Positions 18,282-27,302 are shown, counted from the first letter of the stretch. The stretch: DNA of 64,000 bases from Chloroflexota bacterium (GCA_029557965.1 JAKQIM010000003.1:1-64000), one strand, 5' to 3'. Notes: generated by a model from the letters alone, not told the origin. Translations and numbers: made by a program.

Positions 18282-18309
18282 ATTATACCTGACAATTCGT
18301 TACCGTCAT
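18282..18309 (-). promoter_or_regulatory. scpA promoter, leaderless arrangement
   Basis: On the minus strand ATGACG (18309-18304), 16 bases, then TATAAT (18287-18282), and the start ATG seven bases further. The expected transcription start coincides with the ATG, and there is no Shine-Dalgarno. Confidence 0.6.
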
Positions 18310-18317
18310 GCTATACT
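18289..18317 (+). promoter_or_regulatory. OsmC-family gene promoter
   Basis: CTGACA (18289-18294), exactly 17 bases, TATACT (18312-18317). It overlaps the divergent scpA promoter, so the two may compete. The predicted start near 18324 leaves a leader of about 85 bases. Confidence 0.65.
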
Positions 18318-18407
18318 TACCAATGATCATAAGGATTTAGCCGTTTGGTGTGGAGGCTTGCCGGCCCATTGCGGCTGGAAGCGATTTTAGCTGATGGAGG
18401 AAAGCGA

Positions 18408-18851
18408 ATGGGCGATAACTGGCGTGAAGTGGTGGCTGAATGGCAAGGCGAGGGGGCTTTCATTGGGCGCAATGCAACTGGCGGAAGCGTTCAGATGGGA
18501 ACGATTGACGAGAAGCCAGGTGTCTCGCCGATGGAATTGCTGTTGGTGGGGGTGGCAGGCTGTACAGGCATGGACATTGCCGATATCATGCGTAAGAAAC
18601 GCCAGGCTGTGCAAGCCTTAAAGGTCAAAGTGCGCGGCAAGCGGGCAGAAACTTACCCGATGATCTTTACGGAAATTGAAGTGACTTACCTGGTATGGGG
18701 CGAGCAAATTGATCCGAAGGCTCTAGAACAGGCGATCCAGCTTTCAGAAGAAAAGTATTGTTCTGCCAGCGCCATGCTCAGGGCGGCAGCGCAGGTGCGT
18801 TCAAGCTACCGTATCCTGGCGCCGGGGCAGGCTGAAGAGGAGCAAGAATAA
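18408..18851 (+). CDS. OsmC family protein
   Basis: A 147-residue OsmC-like protein; the family includes organic-hydroperoxide reductases with two redox cysteines. Visible landmarks are GVSPMELLLVGVAGCTGMDIADI (split: GVSPMELLLVG then AGCTGMD) with the first Cys, and SEEKYCSASAML with the second. Both conserved cysteines are therefore present. The ATG at 18408 has GGAGG eight bases upstream, so I prefer it over the longer frame at 18345. Thioredoxin follows 71 bases later, which suits a peroxide-related role. Substrate is not determinable. Confidence 0.9.
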   Translation: MGDNWREVVAEWQGEGAFIGRNATGGSVQMGTIDEKPGVSPMELLLVGVAGCTGMDIADIMRKKRQAVQALKVKVRGKRAETYPMIFTEIEVTYLVWGEQIDPKALEQAIQLSEEKYCSASAMLRAAAQVRSSYRILAPGQAEEEQE

Positions 18852-18922
18852 TTGGCCTGCAACCAATTGGGGTTATTTGCATCTAAACTATGAAACTGTA
18901 ACCAAAATGGAGGAGATGTTTT

Positions 18923-19270
18923 ATGATTGAAGAACCTGTACATGTGACCGATGCTGCCTTTGAAAAAACGGTCTTGCAGTCTGCTGTGCCTGTGATCGTG
19001 GACTTTTGGGCGCCATGGTGTGGCCCCTGCAAGATGATTGCGCCAATTTTGGATAAAGTGGCGAAAGAAAATGCTGGCAAGCTGTTGGTGGCCAAAGTCA
19101 ATACCGATGAGCATTCTGAGTGGGCATCTAAGTATGGCGTGCAAGGTATCCCGACCTTGTTGTTTGTGGCTGGAGGAAAGGTGATCCACCGCCAGGTGGG
19201 CGCCTTGCCAGAGCCAATGCTGCGCACCGCGGTGGCGCAGTTCTTGGAAGTGACACAGACTGCGAAGTAA
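18923..19270 (+). CDS. trxA: Thioredoxin
   Basis: A 115-residue thioredoxin with the active site WAPWCGPCKM and the cis-proline in GIPTLL. It reduces protein disulfides with electrons from thioredoxin reductase, which is not in the window. A strong GGAGGAG lies seven bases or so before the ATG. It follows the OsmC gene and may share its transcript. Confidence 0.96.
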   Translation: MIEEPVHVTDAAFEKTVLQSAVPVIVDFWAPWCGPCKMIAPILDKVAKENAGKLLVAKVNTDEHSEWASKYGVQGIPTLLFVAGGKVIHRQVGALPEPMLRTAVAQFLEVTQTAK

Positions 19271-19276
19271 GGCTGG

Positions 19277-19320
19277 AATCAAGAGTGGAGCGAGGTTGGT
19301 GTCTCGCTCCACTCTTGATT
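19277..19320. terminator. Perfect 18-bp hairpin trxA / murA
   Basis: Arms 19277-19294 and 19303-19320 are perfectly complementary (18 bp, 8-base loop). It lies between convergent genes. There is no T run on either side, so it may act through a factor or protect 3' ends. Confidence 0.65.
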
Positions 19321-19336
19321 CTGAGATCAATAGATG

Positions 19337-20626
19337 CTAGGCGGTTTCTCTTTCAATCCGCGCCCCCAGGGCGCGGAGTTTTTCGTCAATGCGTTCGTAG
19401 CCGCGGTCGATCTGCCCGACGTTGCGGATCACCGATCGGCCCTCGGCAGCCAGGGCCGCCAAGACCAGGGCCATGCCGGCCCGGATATCGGGACTTTCCA
19501 TCTTCTCGCCATATAAGGGGGTTGGCCCCTGCACGATGCAGCGGTGCGGGTCGCATAAGACGATGTGGGCGCCCATGCCAAGCAGCTTATCGGTGAAGAA
19601 CATGCGGCTGGGATACATCCAATCGTGGAACAGCACGCTGCCATTGGACTGCGTGCTGATGATGATGGCGATGCTCATCAGGTCGGTGGGGAAGGCGGGC
19701 CAGGGCATGACGTTAATGGTGGGGATGGCGTCGCCCAGGTCGGGCTCTACCACCAGGCGCTGTTCGGCGGGCACGATGATGTCGCGGCCTTCCACCTGCC
19801 AATCAACCCCCAAGCGGCCAAGCACCAGCCGGATCATCCCCAGGTATTCTGGCCCGGCGTCGCGGATGCGGATCGTGCCGCGCGTGACCACCGCGGCACC
19901 GATGAAGCTGACCACTTCCAGGTAGTCGGGCCCGATGGTGAATTCGGTGCCGTGCAGCTTGGGAACCCCGTGGATGGCGAGGGTGTTGGAGCCAATATTG
20001 TCGATCTGTGCCCCCATGCTGTTCAGCATGTGGCACAATTCTTGGATGTGCGGTTCAGAAGCGGCATTACGCAAGACCGTATCGCCGCGGGCGGTTGCAG
20101 CAGCCATGATGGCGTTTTCTGTGGCAGTAACGCTGGCCTCGTCAAGTAAGATGTCGGCGCCTTTCAGGCCTTTGCTTTTGAAATCAAAGACCCGATTCGA
20201 GCGGTCGTATTCTGCTTCGGCACCCAAAGAGCGGATGGCCAGGATATGGGTGTCAACGCGACGGCGCCCGATGACGTCGCCGCCGGGCGGCGGGAGCTGT
20301 AAATTGCCCGCGCGCGCCACCATTGGCCCGGCCAGGAGGATGGAGGCACGAATGCCGCGGCAAAGGTCGGGATCCAGGTCGGCAGGGCGTACATCCCTTG
20401 CCTGGATCTTCCAGGTGTGCGGGGAGATCTGTTCGGTTTTCACGCCCAGGCTTTCGAGAAGCGAGCGCATGGAGATGACATCGCGGATTTCGGGAACATT
20501 GTGCAAGATAACCGGCTCATCGGTCAACAGGCAGGCGGCCAGCAGCGGCAGGGCAGCATTCTTGTTGCCTGCGGGGGTAACTTCTCCGTTTAGGGGCTGC
20601 CCGCCCTGGATGATGAACTTTTCCAT
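19337..20626 (-). CDS. murA: UDP-N-acetylglucosamine 1-carboxyvinyltransferase
   Basis: A 429-residue enzyme for the first committed step of peptidoglycan synthesis, transferring enolpyruvate from PEP to UDP-GlcNAc. The N-terminus GNKNAALPLLAACLLTDEP is typical. The active-site loop reads LPPPGGDVIGRRR, so Asp117 replaces the usual Cys of PGGCxIG. Cys-to-Asp at this position is known to make MurA insensitive to fosfomycin while still active. AAGGAG precedes the ATG. It is divergent from the prepilin peptidase gene. Confidence 0.95.
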   Translation of the reverse strand: MEKFIIQGGQPLNGEVTPAGNKNAALPLLAACLLTDEPVILHNVPEIRDVISMRSLLESLGVKTEQISPHTWKIQARDVRPADLDPDLCRGIRASILLAGPMVARAGNLQLPPPGGDVIGRRRVDTHILAIRSLGAEAEYDRSNRVFDFKSKGLKGADILLDEASVTATENAIMAAATARGDTVLRNAASEPHIQELCHMLNSMGAQIDNIGSNTLAIHGVPKLHGTEFTIGPDYLEVVSFIGAAVVTRGTIRIRDAGPEYLGMIRLVLGRLGVDWQVEGRDIIVPAEQRLVVEPDLGDAIPTINVMPWPAFPTDLMSIAIIISTQSNGSVLFHDWMYPSRMFFTDKLLGMGAHIVLCDPHRCIVQGPTPLYGEKMESPDIRAGMALVLAALAAEGRSVIRNVGQIDRGYERIDEKLRALGARIERETA

Positions 20627-20679
20627 GAACGACTCCTTTATTCTTTGATGATAGGGGGTATTTACCCTCTCGCTACCCT

Positions 20680-20739
20680 ATTGTAACGCGAAACAGCAGG
20701 ATTGGGGCGCATGCGCCGATCTTGAACTCACGTTATAAT
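20680..20739. promoter_or_regulatory. Divergent promoters murA / prepilin peptidase
   Basis: On the plus strand TATAAT (20734-20739) ends seven bases before the ATG at 20747, a leaderless layout. On the minus strand TACAAT (20685-20680) lies about 55 bases before murA. Between them is a perfect 12-base palindrome GGCGCATGCGCC (20706-20717), possibly an operator. Neither has a clear -35. Confidence 0.45.
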
Positions 20740-20746
20740 AGGGGAC

Positions 20747-21520
20747 ATGTTTATCAATATTTTGATCGTACTCTTGGGCGTTGCTACTGGAATGTTGGTC
20801 AATTACCTGGCGGATGTGCTTCCGCTGCGCAGGCGTTTTTCCAAACCGCTGTGTACAGCCTGCCAGGCAGATATGCCCCCGGTCAACTATTGGCTGTGGC
20901 CGCGGCGCTGCCTGGCCTGCGGCAAGCACCGCTGCTGGCGGGTTTGGCTGGTGGAGGCAATATACGCGGTCCTGGCGATCTGGCTGTGGCAAACGCCGCT
21001 AGAAAAGATTGGCTTTTGGGGCGGCTGGCTGTTGTTGGCTTACTTTGGGGTGGTGGTGGTCATCGATATCGAATACCGGTTGATCCTGCATCCGGTCAGC
21101 CTGGTGGGGGTTGTGATCGCCTTGGGGTTGGGATGGATCTCGAATGGCTTGCCCAGCACTCTGATCGGTGGGGCGGTGGGCTTTGGCGTGATGTGGCTGT
21201 TGTATATGCTGGGCGAGCTGGTGATGCGCCTGGTGGCACGCCTGCGCGGCGAGACGGTGGATGACGTGGCGCTTGGCTTTGGGGACGTGAACTTAAGCGG
21301 GGTATTGGGGCTGCTGTTGGGATGGCCCGGGATTGTGGTGGGGTTGGTGCTGGCGATCTTCATCGGTGGGGCGGTCAGCCTGCTCTTTATGCTGGGGATG
21401 GCGCTGACTCGGCGCTACCGGCTGTTCATGGCGCTGCCATACGGGCCGTTTTTGATCGCGGGGGCAGTAATCGTGCTTTTCTTCCGCAGCTCGGTTATCG
21501 GTTACCTGTTGGGGAATTGA
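20747..21520 (+). CDS. Prepilin peptidase (A24 family)
   Basis: A 257-residue membrane aspartic protease that cleaves and N-methylates type IV prepilin-like substrates. It has the N-terminal CxxC pairs (CTAC, CLAC) of bifunctional enzymes and the two catalytic Asp motifs DIEYRLI and GFGDVN. About seven membrane segments are visible. Pilin or secretion genes are not in the window. The end overlaps the convergent P-loop kinase gene by 26 bases. The -10-like hexamer ends seven bases before the ATG. Confidence 0.9.
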   Translation: MFINILIVLLGVATGMLVNYLADVLPLRRRFSKPLCTACQADMPPVNYWLWPRRCLACGKHRCWRVWLVEAIYAVLAIWLWQTPLEKIGFWGGWLLLAYFGVVVVIDIEYRLILHPVSLVGVVIALGLGWISNGLPSTLIGGAVGFGVMWLLYMLGELVMRLVARLRGETVDDVALGFGDVNLSGVLGLLLGWPGIVVGLVLAIFIGGAVSLLFMLGMALTRRYRLFMALPYGPFLIAGAVIVLFFRSSVIGYLLGN

Positions 21521-21854
21521 TCTGGTTGAGGCAAACGAGCACGGCGTCCAATACGCCTTCGATGGTCAGCACATTCGTATCCAGGTACAGGTCGGCGTGC
21601 TGGCGAGCGTGTTGAAGGCGGCGCAACTGCTCGGCGTGTTCGGCGGGTGACCAGTCAAAATTGCGGCGTTTCATTGAGTTCGCGTGTGAGACATCCAGAA
21701 AGACGAGCAGGTCGGGGTGAACCAGGCGCTGCCACATATGCGGCACGTAAGAGTGTTCTTGGGCGATGTTCTTGGCGCGCCAGCCGCGCTGTTTCAAGCC
21801 GTTGACCAAGGTAGATTTGCCAGATCCACAAGGGCCAACCACGCCAATCAACAT
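21495..21854 (-). CDS. Small P-loop kinase-like protein
   Basis: About 119 residues starting MLIGVVGPCGSGKSTLV, a textbook Walker A at the N-terminus, with a later LVFLDVS strand and basic helix. It resembles small nucleotide/metabolite kinases (AAA_33/adenylate-kinase-like) but I cannot name a substrate. The frame is open upstream; I chose the ATG directly before the P-loop, though a TTG at 21887 is possible. It follows the TrkA-like gene by some 40 bases and overlaps the convergent peptidase gene end. Confidence 0.65.
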   Translation of the reverse strand: MLIGVVGPCGSGKSTLVNGLKQRGWRAKNIAQEHSYVPHMWQRLVHPDLLVFLDVSHANSMKRRNFDWSPAEHAEQLRRLQHARQHADLYLDTNVLTIEGVLDAVLVCLNQINSPTGNR

Positions 21855-21897
21855 GCTTTGGGGGGAACCGGGCTGCGCTTCGCTCAAGATAAACCTA

Positions 21898-22986
21898 TCA
21901 TATGAATGGACCGTTGATTTGCGCCAGCAAGCTGATCTCGGATGGCCCGCCCAGAACTGCAAGGCCATCTTCTTCCATTAATACGCATTCTGCAGGTGGG
22001 TGAAGATCGGATTCGTGGTTGCGTTGGAGCAGAACCACGCTGACATTGTAGCGCTGTTCAACCTCTTTGACACTCAGGTTGATCAATTGAGAGCGCGGCA
22101 GTACCTTCAAGCGGCCCAGGCTGAGGGTTTCGCCTTCCAGGCTGATGGGCCGGGTCATTTCCAGGCCCACTGCGGCGGCGGCAAAGGCCGGGGCGGCCAT
22201 GCCGGTGGCGCTGAAGGCCAAAAAGCCGAATTGTTCGTGCAGTTCTTGAGCGAATTCATCATCAAAGATGCGTACGATGACGGGGATATTGGGCCGGATG
22301 CGGCGCGCTTTGAGCGCCACCTGCAGGTTCAGACTGTCGTTTTGGGTGCAGAGGATGATGGACTGTGCCTTGCGAATGCCGGCGGCTTCAAGGGCTGTAT
22401 CGCGGCTGGCATCATCTTCGATAACCGGGATGCCGATCTCTTTGACGCTTGCCACCAGGTGGGCGCTGGGATTTAGTTCAATGGCTACCACCTCATGACC
22501 CATATCGTGCAGGCTGCGCGCCACCCGGTAGCCCAGGTGGCCCAGACCGATCAGGATCACATGTTGGTTCATCATCGAGGCAACTGCCATTTCCCACTCC
22601 TTGCCGCGTTCGCGGCGGTTGAATAACATGACCCCAAACTCAGCCACACCCTGGGCCAGGATGATCACGCCGATGACGGGCATGATAAAGTAAAAGATTT
22701 CAAGATACCAACTGCGCGGAAATTCGCCCGAACTTTGCATGAAGATCATCGAAAGGACCTGGTAATAGGCCTCAAGCAGGTTGTCGAGCGGCTCGCCGGC
22801 GGCCTGGGCGAGAACATAATACAGGGTTCCACCGCCCACAACAGTCAGGAAGAATGCAATCAGGGGCCAGCGGAATTCACGCAGTAAAAGCCAGGTATCG
22901 CGCCAACTGGCAGCTAATTCGCGCCGGCGCAGCTTTCTTTTTAGCTCAGCTTGATCGTTGTTGGCGATCGATGTTGGCAGGCTCAT
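21898..22986 (-). CDS. TrkA-N/RCK membrane protein lacking a K+ filter
   Basis: A 362-residue protein with two membrane segments (about 40-60 and 94-118), then a Rossmann RCK/TrkA-N domain with GLGHLG at 147-152, and a C-terminal TrkA-C-like domain. The layout is that of two-helix potassium channels with a cytosolic gate, but the region between the helices reads SMIFMQSSGEFP and has no TxGYGD filter. The start at 22986 overlaps the stop of the phosphatase gene (ATGA), so the two are coupled. It may be a non-selective channel or a sensor. Confidence 0.8.
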   Translation of the reverse strand: MSLPTSIANNDQAELKRKLRRRELAASWRDTWLLLREFRWPLIAFFLTVVGGGTLYYVLAQAAGEPLDNLLEAYYQVLSMIFMQSSGEFPRSWYLEIFYFIMPVIGVIILAQGVAEFGVMLFNRRERGKEWEMAVASMMNQHVILIGLGHLGYRVARSLHDMGHEVVAIELNPSAHLVASVKEIGIPVIEDDASRDTALEAAGIRKAQSIILCTQNDSLNLQVALKARRIRPNIPVIVRIFDDEFAQELHEQFGFLAFSATGMAAPAFAAAAVGLEMTRPISLEGETLSLGRLKVLPRSQLINLSVKEVEQRYNVSVVLLQRNHESDLHPPAECVLMEEDGLAVLGGPSEISLLAQINGPFI

Positions 22987-23687
22987 GCAATTGGCAAGGA
23001 GACAGACATACGGCGCACCAGATCTCCCGAGCGGCTGTTGACCTGGAGCACCACAATGCTGATATCGTCGCACGGGCGTCCCTGGTCAAGCTGGATGGCA
23101 CGTAGCAGCAAGGCGTCGGCGATCTCTTGCGGCGTGGGTTCGTCATCGTCCAGCATGGCTTCCAGGCAGGTCAACACATCCATAGCTTCGCCGTCGCGGG
23201 TGCCGGCATGCACCAGCCCGTCTGTAAACACGATCACAGTCAGGCCGGTTTCAAGGGGCAGCTCGCTGATCAGGGGACGGGTATCGCGGTAGATGCCAAT
23301 CGGCTTCGAATCGTCCTCGATCCGGCGCAGGTTACCGGGTGTGATCAGGATGAGGGGGGCCGGGTTGTTGCGCGTGATCACCAGGGTGCTGGTTTGCATA
23401 TCGACCGAGAGGACATCCAGCGTGGCAGAAACTTTGCCTTTTCTTTCGGTAAAGAGATAATCGGAGGCGGCACGTGCGGCTGCGCCGTCGCGCACCCCCT
23501 CAGAAAGCAGGGCGATCACCTTGCGAACGACCAGGTTTGAGACGCGTTTGGCACCGCGGCCAGAACTTTGCCCATCTGCGAGGACAACCGAAAGGCCGCC
23601 GTTGGGGCGCTCTACCACCTCAACGGTGTCGCCACTTTCGGAAGATGCGTATTTGTTTGTTTTTGCGACCGCAATCTGAATTTCCAT
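22983..23687 (-). CDS. SpoIIE/PP2C-type serine phosphatase
   Basis: A 234-residue phosphatase of the PP2C/SpoIIE fold. Metal-binding aspartates fit VVLADGQSSG, VFTDGLVHAG and CDDISIVVL. There is no sensor domain, so it resembles the stand-alone phosphatases of partner-switching systems; no anti-sigma kinase or antagonist gene is in the window. It is translationally coupled to the downstream membrane RCK protein, suggesting joint function. A TAAAAT lies six bases before the start, with a GGGGG run between. Confidence 0.85.
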   Translation of the reverse strand: MEIQIAVAKTNKYASSESGDTVEVVERPNGGLSVVLADGQSSGRGAKRVSNLVVRKVIALLSEGVRDGAAARAASDYLFTERKGKVSATLDVLSVDMQTSTLVITRNNPAPLILITPGNLRRIEDDSKPIGIYRDTRPLISELPLETGLTVIVFTDGLVHAGTRDGEAMDVLTCLEAMLDDDEPTPQEIADALLLRAIQLDQGRPCDDISIVVLQVNSRSGDLVRRMSVSLPIA

Positions 23688-23696
23688 ACCCCCATT

Positions 23697-24389
23697 TTAC
23701 AACAATATGGAAGGTTTGACAGCCCGGATCACCAATAAAGTGCTGAATTGATGCTCCAGCCATTCGGCGCTGACCTGAAAACCAGCCCGGCGGAAAGGAT
23801 CCAGGAAGCGGTCATCCCAATCGGGAGCTTCGCCGGTGACGCGAAAAAGCCAGGCGGCAAACCTCTGCGGGAGGCTGCGGCCCTTGATCCAGGCGAGGGG
23901 CAGGATGATGGCTGAACCGCCGGGAGCCAGGACGCGATAGATTTCGGCCAGGGTGCGCGGATCTACAATATACTCGGTTGGGAAGGTGGCTGTCACTTGC
24001 TGGAATGCCCCGCTTGGATAAGGCAGGTTCTGTGAAGCACCGTTCACCAGTTGGGGGGTGAGCTTCATGCGGCGCAGCCGTTTGCGGGCCTGGCGGCCCA
24101 TTTGTGGACTGCGATCCAGGCCGAAGGTGGACAGGTTTTTCTGCTGGAGGGCAACTTGCAGGTGCCCGGGGCCGTGGCCCAATTCTAAGACGCGCGGGCC
24201 TTGTAAATAGGGGAGAACATGCCTGACCCAGGCCTGCCATAAGCCAAGCGAGACAAGCGCCGAAACCAGGTCGTACGTCCAGGCAAATTGATGGTAGAGT
24301 AGAGAAAAGAAAACGCGCAGCAGGGCAGCCAGGGCGCGCAGGTGGGCTGGGTAGCGGCGAGTTTGAACTTGTGGCGCAGGATCATTCAT
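23697..24389 (-). CDS. Class I SAM-dependent methyltransferase
   Basis: A 230-residue methyltransferase with motif I VLELGHGPGHLQVAL and an acidic ribose ligand in FGLDRSPQMG. Similar proteins act on small molecules or quinone-like compounds, but the substrate cannot be told. Ends nine bases before the phosphatase gene, so probably in its operon. Confidence 0.8.
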   Translation of the reverse strand: MNDPAPQVQTRRYPAHLRALAALLRVFFSLLYHQFAWTYDLVSALVSLGLWQAWVRHVLPYLQGPRVLELGHGPGHLQVALQQKNLSTFGLDRSPQMGRQARKRLRRMKLTPQLVNGASQNLPYPSGAFQQVTATFPTEYIVDPRTLAEIYRVLAPGGSAIILPLAWIKGRSLPQRFAAWLFRVTGEAPDWDDRFLDPFRRAGFQVSAEWLEHQFSTLLVIRAVKPSILL

Positions 24390-24504
24390 TGCGTTTGGTT
24401 TGAACTCCTATCTATATGTCAGAGTAGAATAGTATAATAAAGCCTGTTAATGTCAAGGACTTATTCACCCCGATAATCACATACTTTGATGCCTGGAGTA
24501 AATC
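24390..24504. promoter_or_regulatory. Divergent region methyltransferase / MoxR
   Basis: Plus strand: TATAAT at 24433-24438 without a clear -35, about 67 bases before the MoxR ATG. Minus strand: TTGACA at 24456-24451 with candidate -10 hexamers at poor spacing. AGGAG lies too far (about 17 bases) from the methyltransferase ATG. Confidence 0.4.
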
Positions 24505-25467
24505 ATGATCGAAATCCAAAACTTTTCAGAAACCATCATCGACAACATCGAGAAGGTGATCATTGGAAAGCGCCACCCGGTTGAGTTGGCCGTGATCAGT
24601 TTATTGTGCCAAGGCCATTTGCTGATCGAGGACGTGCCTGGCGTGGGCAAGACGGTGTTGGCACGCAGCCTGGCGCGTTCGTTGGGATGTGCTTTCAGCC
24701 GCATCCAGTTCACGCCGGATATGCTGCCCAGCGATGTGACGGGCGTATCGATCTACAACCAGGTCAGCGGCCAATTTGAATTCCGCCCCGGCCCGGTGAT
24801 GGCGCAGATTGTGCTGGCCGATGAGATCAACCGCGCAACGCCCAAAACGCAGGCCTCTTTGTTGGAGGCAATGGAAGAACAGCAGATCACCGTTGACGGG
24901 CGGACGCACCCCTTGCCGCGGCCCTTCATGGTATTTGCAACGCAAAACCCGATTGAATACGAAGGCACCTTCCCTTTGCCAGAGGCCCAACTGGATCGTT
25001 TCTTACTGCGCCTGCGCCTGGGTTATCCAGAGATTGACGATGAGATTGACGTTTTGGATCGCCAGCAGTTCCGTCATCCGGTGTACAGCCTGGAAAAGGT
25101 GGTATCTGAGGAAGAACTACTGGCAGCGCAAGAAAAGGTCAAGTCGGTTTTTGTGGCGCCGATGGTCAAGCGTTACATTGTCGACCTGACACGCCAAACT
25201 CGCCAGCACGCCGAGGTGTACCTGGGCGCCAGCCCGCGTGGCAGCCTGGCTTTGTACCGAACCGGGCAGGCGCGGGCGGCGATGCAAGGGCGCGATTACG
25301 TGTTGCCGGATGACATCAAGGCCCTGGTAAAGCCGACCCTGGCGCACCGTGTCATCTTGGGGCCTGCGGCGCGGCTGCGTGATTTGACCGCCGAACAGGT
25401 GTTGGATGAAATCTTGACCCGGGTTCCTGTTCCGGGCGGAGATTTTAAGGGCGATCGCTCGGTATGA
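24505..25467 (+). CDS. MoxR-family AAA+ ATPase
   Basis: A 320-residue MoxR ATPase with Walker [12 protein letters not shown], Walker [10 protein letters not shown] and sensor 1 [19 protein letters not shown]. MoxR proteins act as chaperones, often with von Willebrand factor A partners. The stop overlaps the next start (ATGA), coupling it to the DUF58 gene. This MoxR-DUF58 pair is widespread; no vWA gene follows here. Confidence 0.93.
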   Translation: MIEIQNFSETIIDNIEKVIIGKRHPVELAVISLLCQGHLLIEDVPGVGKTVLARSLARSLGCAFSRIQFTPDMLPSDVTGVSIYNQVSGQFEFRPGPVMAQIVLADEINRATPKTQASLLEAMEEQQITVDGRTHPLPRPFMVFATQNPIEYEGTFPLPEAQLDRFLLRLRLGYPEIDDEIDVLDRQQFRHPVYSLEKVVSEEELLAAQEKVKSVFVAPMVKRYIVDLTRQTRQHAEVYLGASPRGSLALYRTGQARAAMQGRDYVLPDDIKALVKPTLAHRVILGPAARLRDLTAEQVLDEILTRVPVPGGDFKGDRSV

Positions 25468-26729
25468 CGACTGGGCAGCGCATTGTTTCTCTGTTGCTGC
25501 TGCTCAGCTTGGCGGCTGGGGTTGCTACCGGTAGCCAGCTCTACTACCGGATTGCTTTCTTCTGGGCGTTGTTATTCTTCGGCAGTTGGCTCTGGTCTGT
25601 GTTGGCGGTGCGCAAAATAGGCTTCCGCCGCTCGGCGCGCACGCTGCGCGCCCAGGTGGGGCAGATCTTTGAAGAGCGCTTCGAGATCCAGAATAATTCT
25701 CGCTTGCCGCGCATATGGTTGGAGGTGCGTGATAACACGTCATTGCCGGGCTCTGACGGCTCGCGCGTTTTGACCCTGATCGAAGGCAAGCTGTCGCGCT
25801 CTTACCTGGCGCGCACGCGCCTGGTTCAACGGGGCGTTTTTCCCTTGGGGCCCACCACCCTGGGCTCGGGCGATCTGTTTGGATTGTTCCCCAAGAGCAT
25901 CTCTCTACCGGCTCAAGATGCGTTGTTGGTCTATCCAATGATGGTAGATATCCAATCTTTTCCGAACCCGCCGGGGCTGCTGCCAGGTGGTGAGGCACTG
26001 CGCCGCCGCACGCACCAGGTGACGCCCAACGCCTCAGGTGTGCGTGAGTATGTGACCGGCGACCCTCTCAACCGCATCCATTGGATGAGCACGGCCCGGC
26101 GCGGCCGGTTGATCGTCAAAGAATTTGAGTTGGACCCGCTGGCAGATGTGTGGGTCTTTTTGGATGCAGAACGGGCGGTGCAGGCAGCCCTGCCGACCGA
26201 ACTGCTGCGCTCTTCTCCTGACGACCTGTGGCGGCGGTCAGAGAAGATCTCGCTGCCGCCCTCGACGGAAGAGTACGGCGTGAGCATTGCGGCCTCTTTG
26301 GTGCGCGATTACCTGCGCCGGGGACGGGCCGTGGGCCTGGTGAGCGCTGGGCAGCAGGTGACGCTGATCGCACCAGACCGGGGCGGGCGGCAGTTGGGCA
26401 AGATCCTGGAGGCCTTGGCCCTGTTGAAAGCCGACGGCCATTTGCCGCTGCGGGCCCTGGTGGAGACACAGGTAAAACACATGGTGCGCGGCAGCACGGT
26501 GGTGTTGATCACGCCGTCGATTGACCGGGATACGCCGCTGGTGGCAGATTATTTGCTGCAGCGCGGGCTCAAGCCGGTGGTGGTGTTGTTAGATGTGGCT
26601 TCATTTGGGGGCACCTCCGGCACGCAGGCTGTGCTGGCGGGCATCAAGGTATTGGGGGTGCCAACCCGGTTGGTGGCCAACGGCGCTAACCTGGAAGTGG
26701 CGCTGTCGGGTGAGTACCGGAGCAGCTAG
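25464..26729 (+). CDS. DUF58 domain protein
   Basis: A 421-residue protein with two N-terminal membrane segments (about 10-45) followed by a cytosolic domain carrying the DUF58 signature [19 protein letters not shown]. The partner is the MoxR ATPase to which it is coupled. Function of the pair is not established. The C-terminal part keeps a vWA-like hydrophobic pattern. Confidence 0.88.
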   Translation: MTTGQRIVSLLLLLSLAAGVATGSQLYYRIAFFWALLFFGSWLWSVLAVRKIGFRRSARTLRAQVGQIFEERFEIQNNSRLPRIWLEVRDNTSLPGSDGSRVLTLIEGKLSRSYLARTRLVQRGVFPLGPTTLGSGDLFGLFPKSISLPAQDALLVYPMMVDIQSFPNPPGLLPGGEALRRRTHQVTPNASGVREYVTGDPLNRIHWMSTARRGRLIVKEFELDPLADVWVFLDAERAVQAALPTELLRSSPDDLWRRSEKISLPPSTEEYGVSIAASLVRDYLRRGRAVGLVSAGQQVTLIAPDRGGRQLGKILEALALLKADGHLPLRALVETQVKHMVRGSTVVLITPSIDRDTPLVADYLLQRGLKPVVVLLDVASFGGTSGTQAVLAGIKVLGVPTRLVANGANLEVALSGEYRSS

Positions 26730-26738
26730 GTTTTTCAC

Positions 26739-27203
26739 TCATCTGCAAGCTTGACTGAGGGCCTGCCGGGCCTTAAGCAGGCGGCTTTTCTCTGCTTCGT
26801 CGATGTTTTCTTGATCTTCTTCGCCCCAACGTTTGTTCCAATCTTCCCATAGTTCTGCCGCCACCTGGCGGTACTGCGGCTGCCCTGCCAGACGCTTCAG
26901 CCAGGCCAGGTCATTTTCAAGCAGGATGATTTCCATTTCTGACGCTGTGTAGATGCAGGTGACCTCAGGCAGGCGCTCGGTTTTGGCCTGCGGATAGGTG
27001 GTGCCATCTACCAGGTCAAAGGGGGTCATTTTAAAGAGCCCAGCCAAGAGGGTGATGGTGCGCTCGCCAGGGATGCTGAGGTCCATTTCGATGTGCGAGA
27101 CAGCCACCCGAGAAAGGGCCAGGCGCGCCGCCAGGTTCTGTTGGGTCCAACCCTGGGCCTGGCGCAGGCCAGCAATACGCTTCCCGATGCTTTCTTCAGC
27201 CAT
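26739..27203 (-). CDS. XRE-type HTH regulator
   Basis: A 154-residue protein. Residues about 7-60 form a Cro/C1-type HTH (GKRIAGLRQAQGWTQQNLAA and LSRVAVSHIE), and the C-terminal half is helical with no known domain. I chose the ATG at 27203: the longer frame to 27344 crosses the promoter and operator. It is divergent from gmd, and a perfect palindrome lies between them, so autoregulation and control of gmd are inferred. The expected transcription start is at the ATG. Confidence 0.8.
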   Translation of the reverse strand: MAEESIGKRIAGLRQAQGWTQQNLAARLALSRVAVSHIEMDLSIPGERTITLLAGLFKMTPFDLVDGTTYPQAKTERLPEVTCIYTASEMEIILLENDLAWLKRLAGQPQYRQVAAELWEDWNKRWGEEDQENIDEAEKSRLLKARQALSQACR

Positions 27204-27209
27204 GCGTTT

Positions 27210-27237
27210 ATTGTACCCGATGATTGCGGCCTGTCTG
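27210..27237 (-). promoter_or_regulatory. Promoter of the XRE regulator (leaderless)
   Basis: Minus strand CAGACA (27237-27232), 16 bases, TACAAT (27215-27210), then six bases to the ATG. The -35 lies in the left arm of the palindrome. Confidence 0.5.
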
Positions 27238-27257
27238 CTAAGTGGCTTAGCAGACAG
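27231..27257. promoter_or_regulatory. Palindromic operator candidate
   Basis: Perfect inverted repeat CTGTCTGCTAAG (27231-27242), TGG, CTTAGCAGACAG (27246-27257). It provides the -35 hexamers of both divergent promoters. By position it is a likely binding site for the XRE regulator. Confidence 0.65.
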
Positions 27258-27279
27258 GCTGGCAATTAACTGGTATGCT
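27251..27279 (+). promoter_or_regulatory. gmd promoter
   Basis: CAGACA (27251-27256), 17 bases, TATGCT (27274-27279) with an extended TG. It overlaps the right arm of the palindrome. Confidence 0.5.
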
Positions 27280-27302
27280 TGAGGTAGAAAGGAAATCAAA
27301 AA

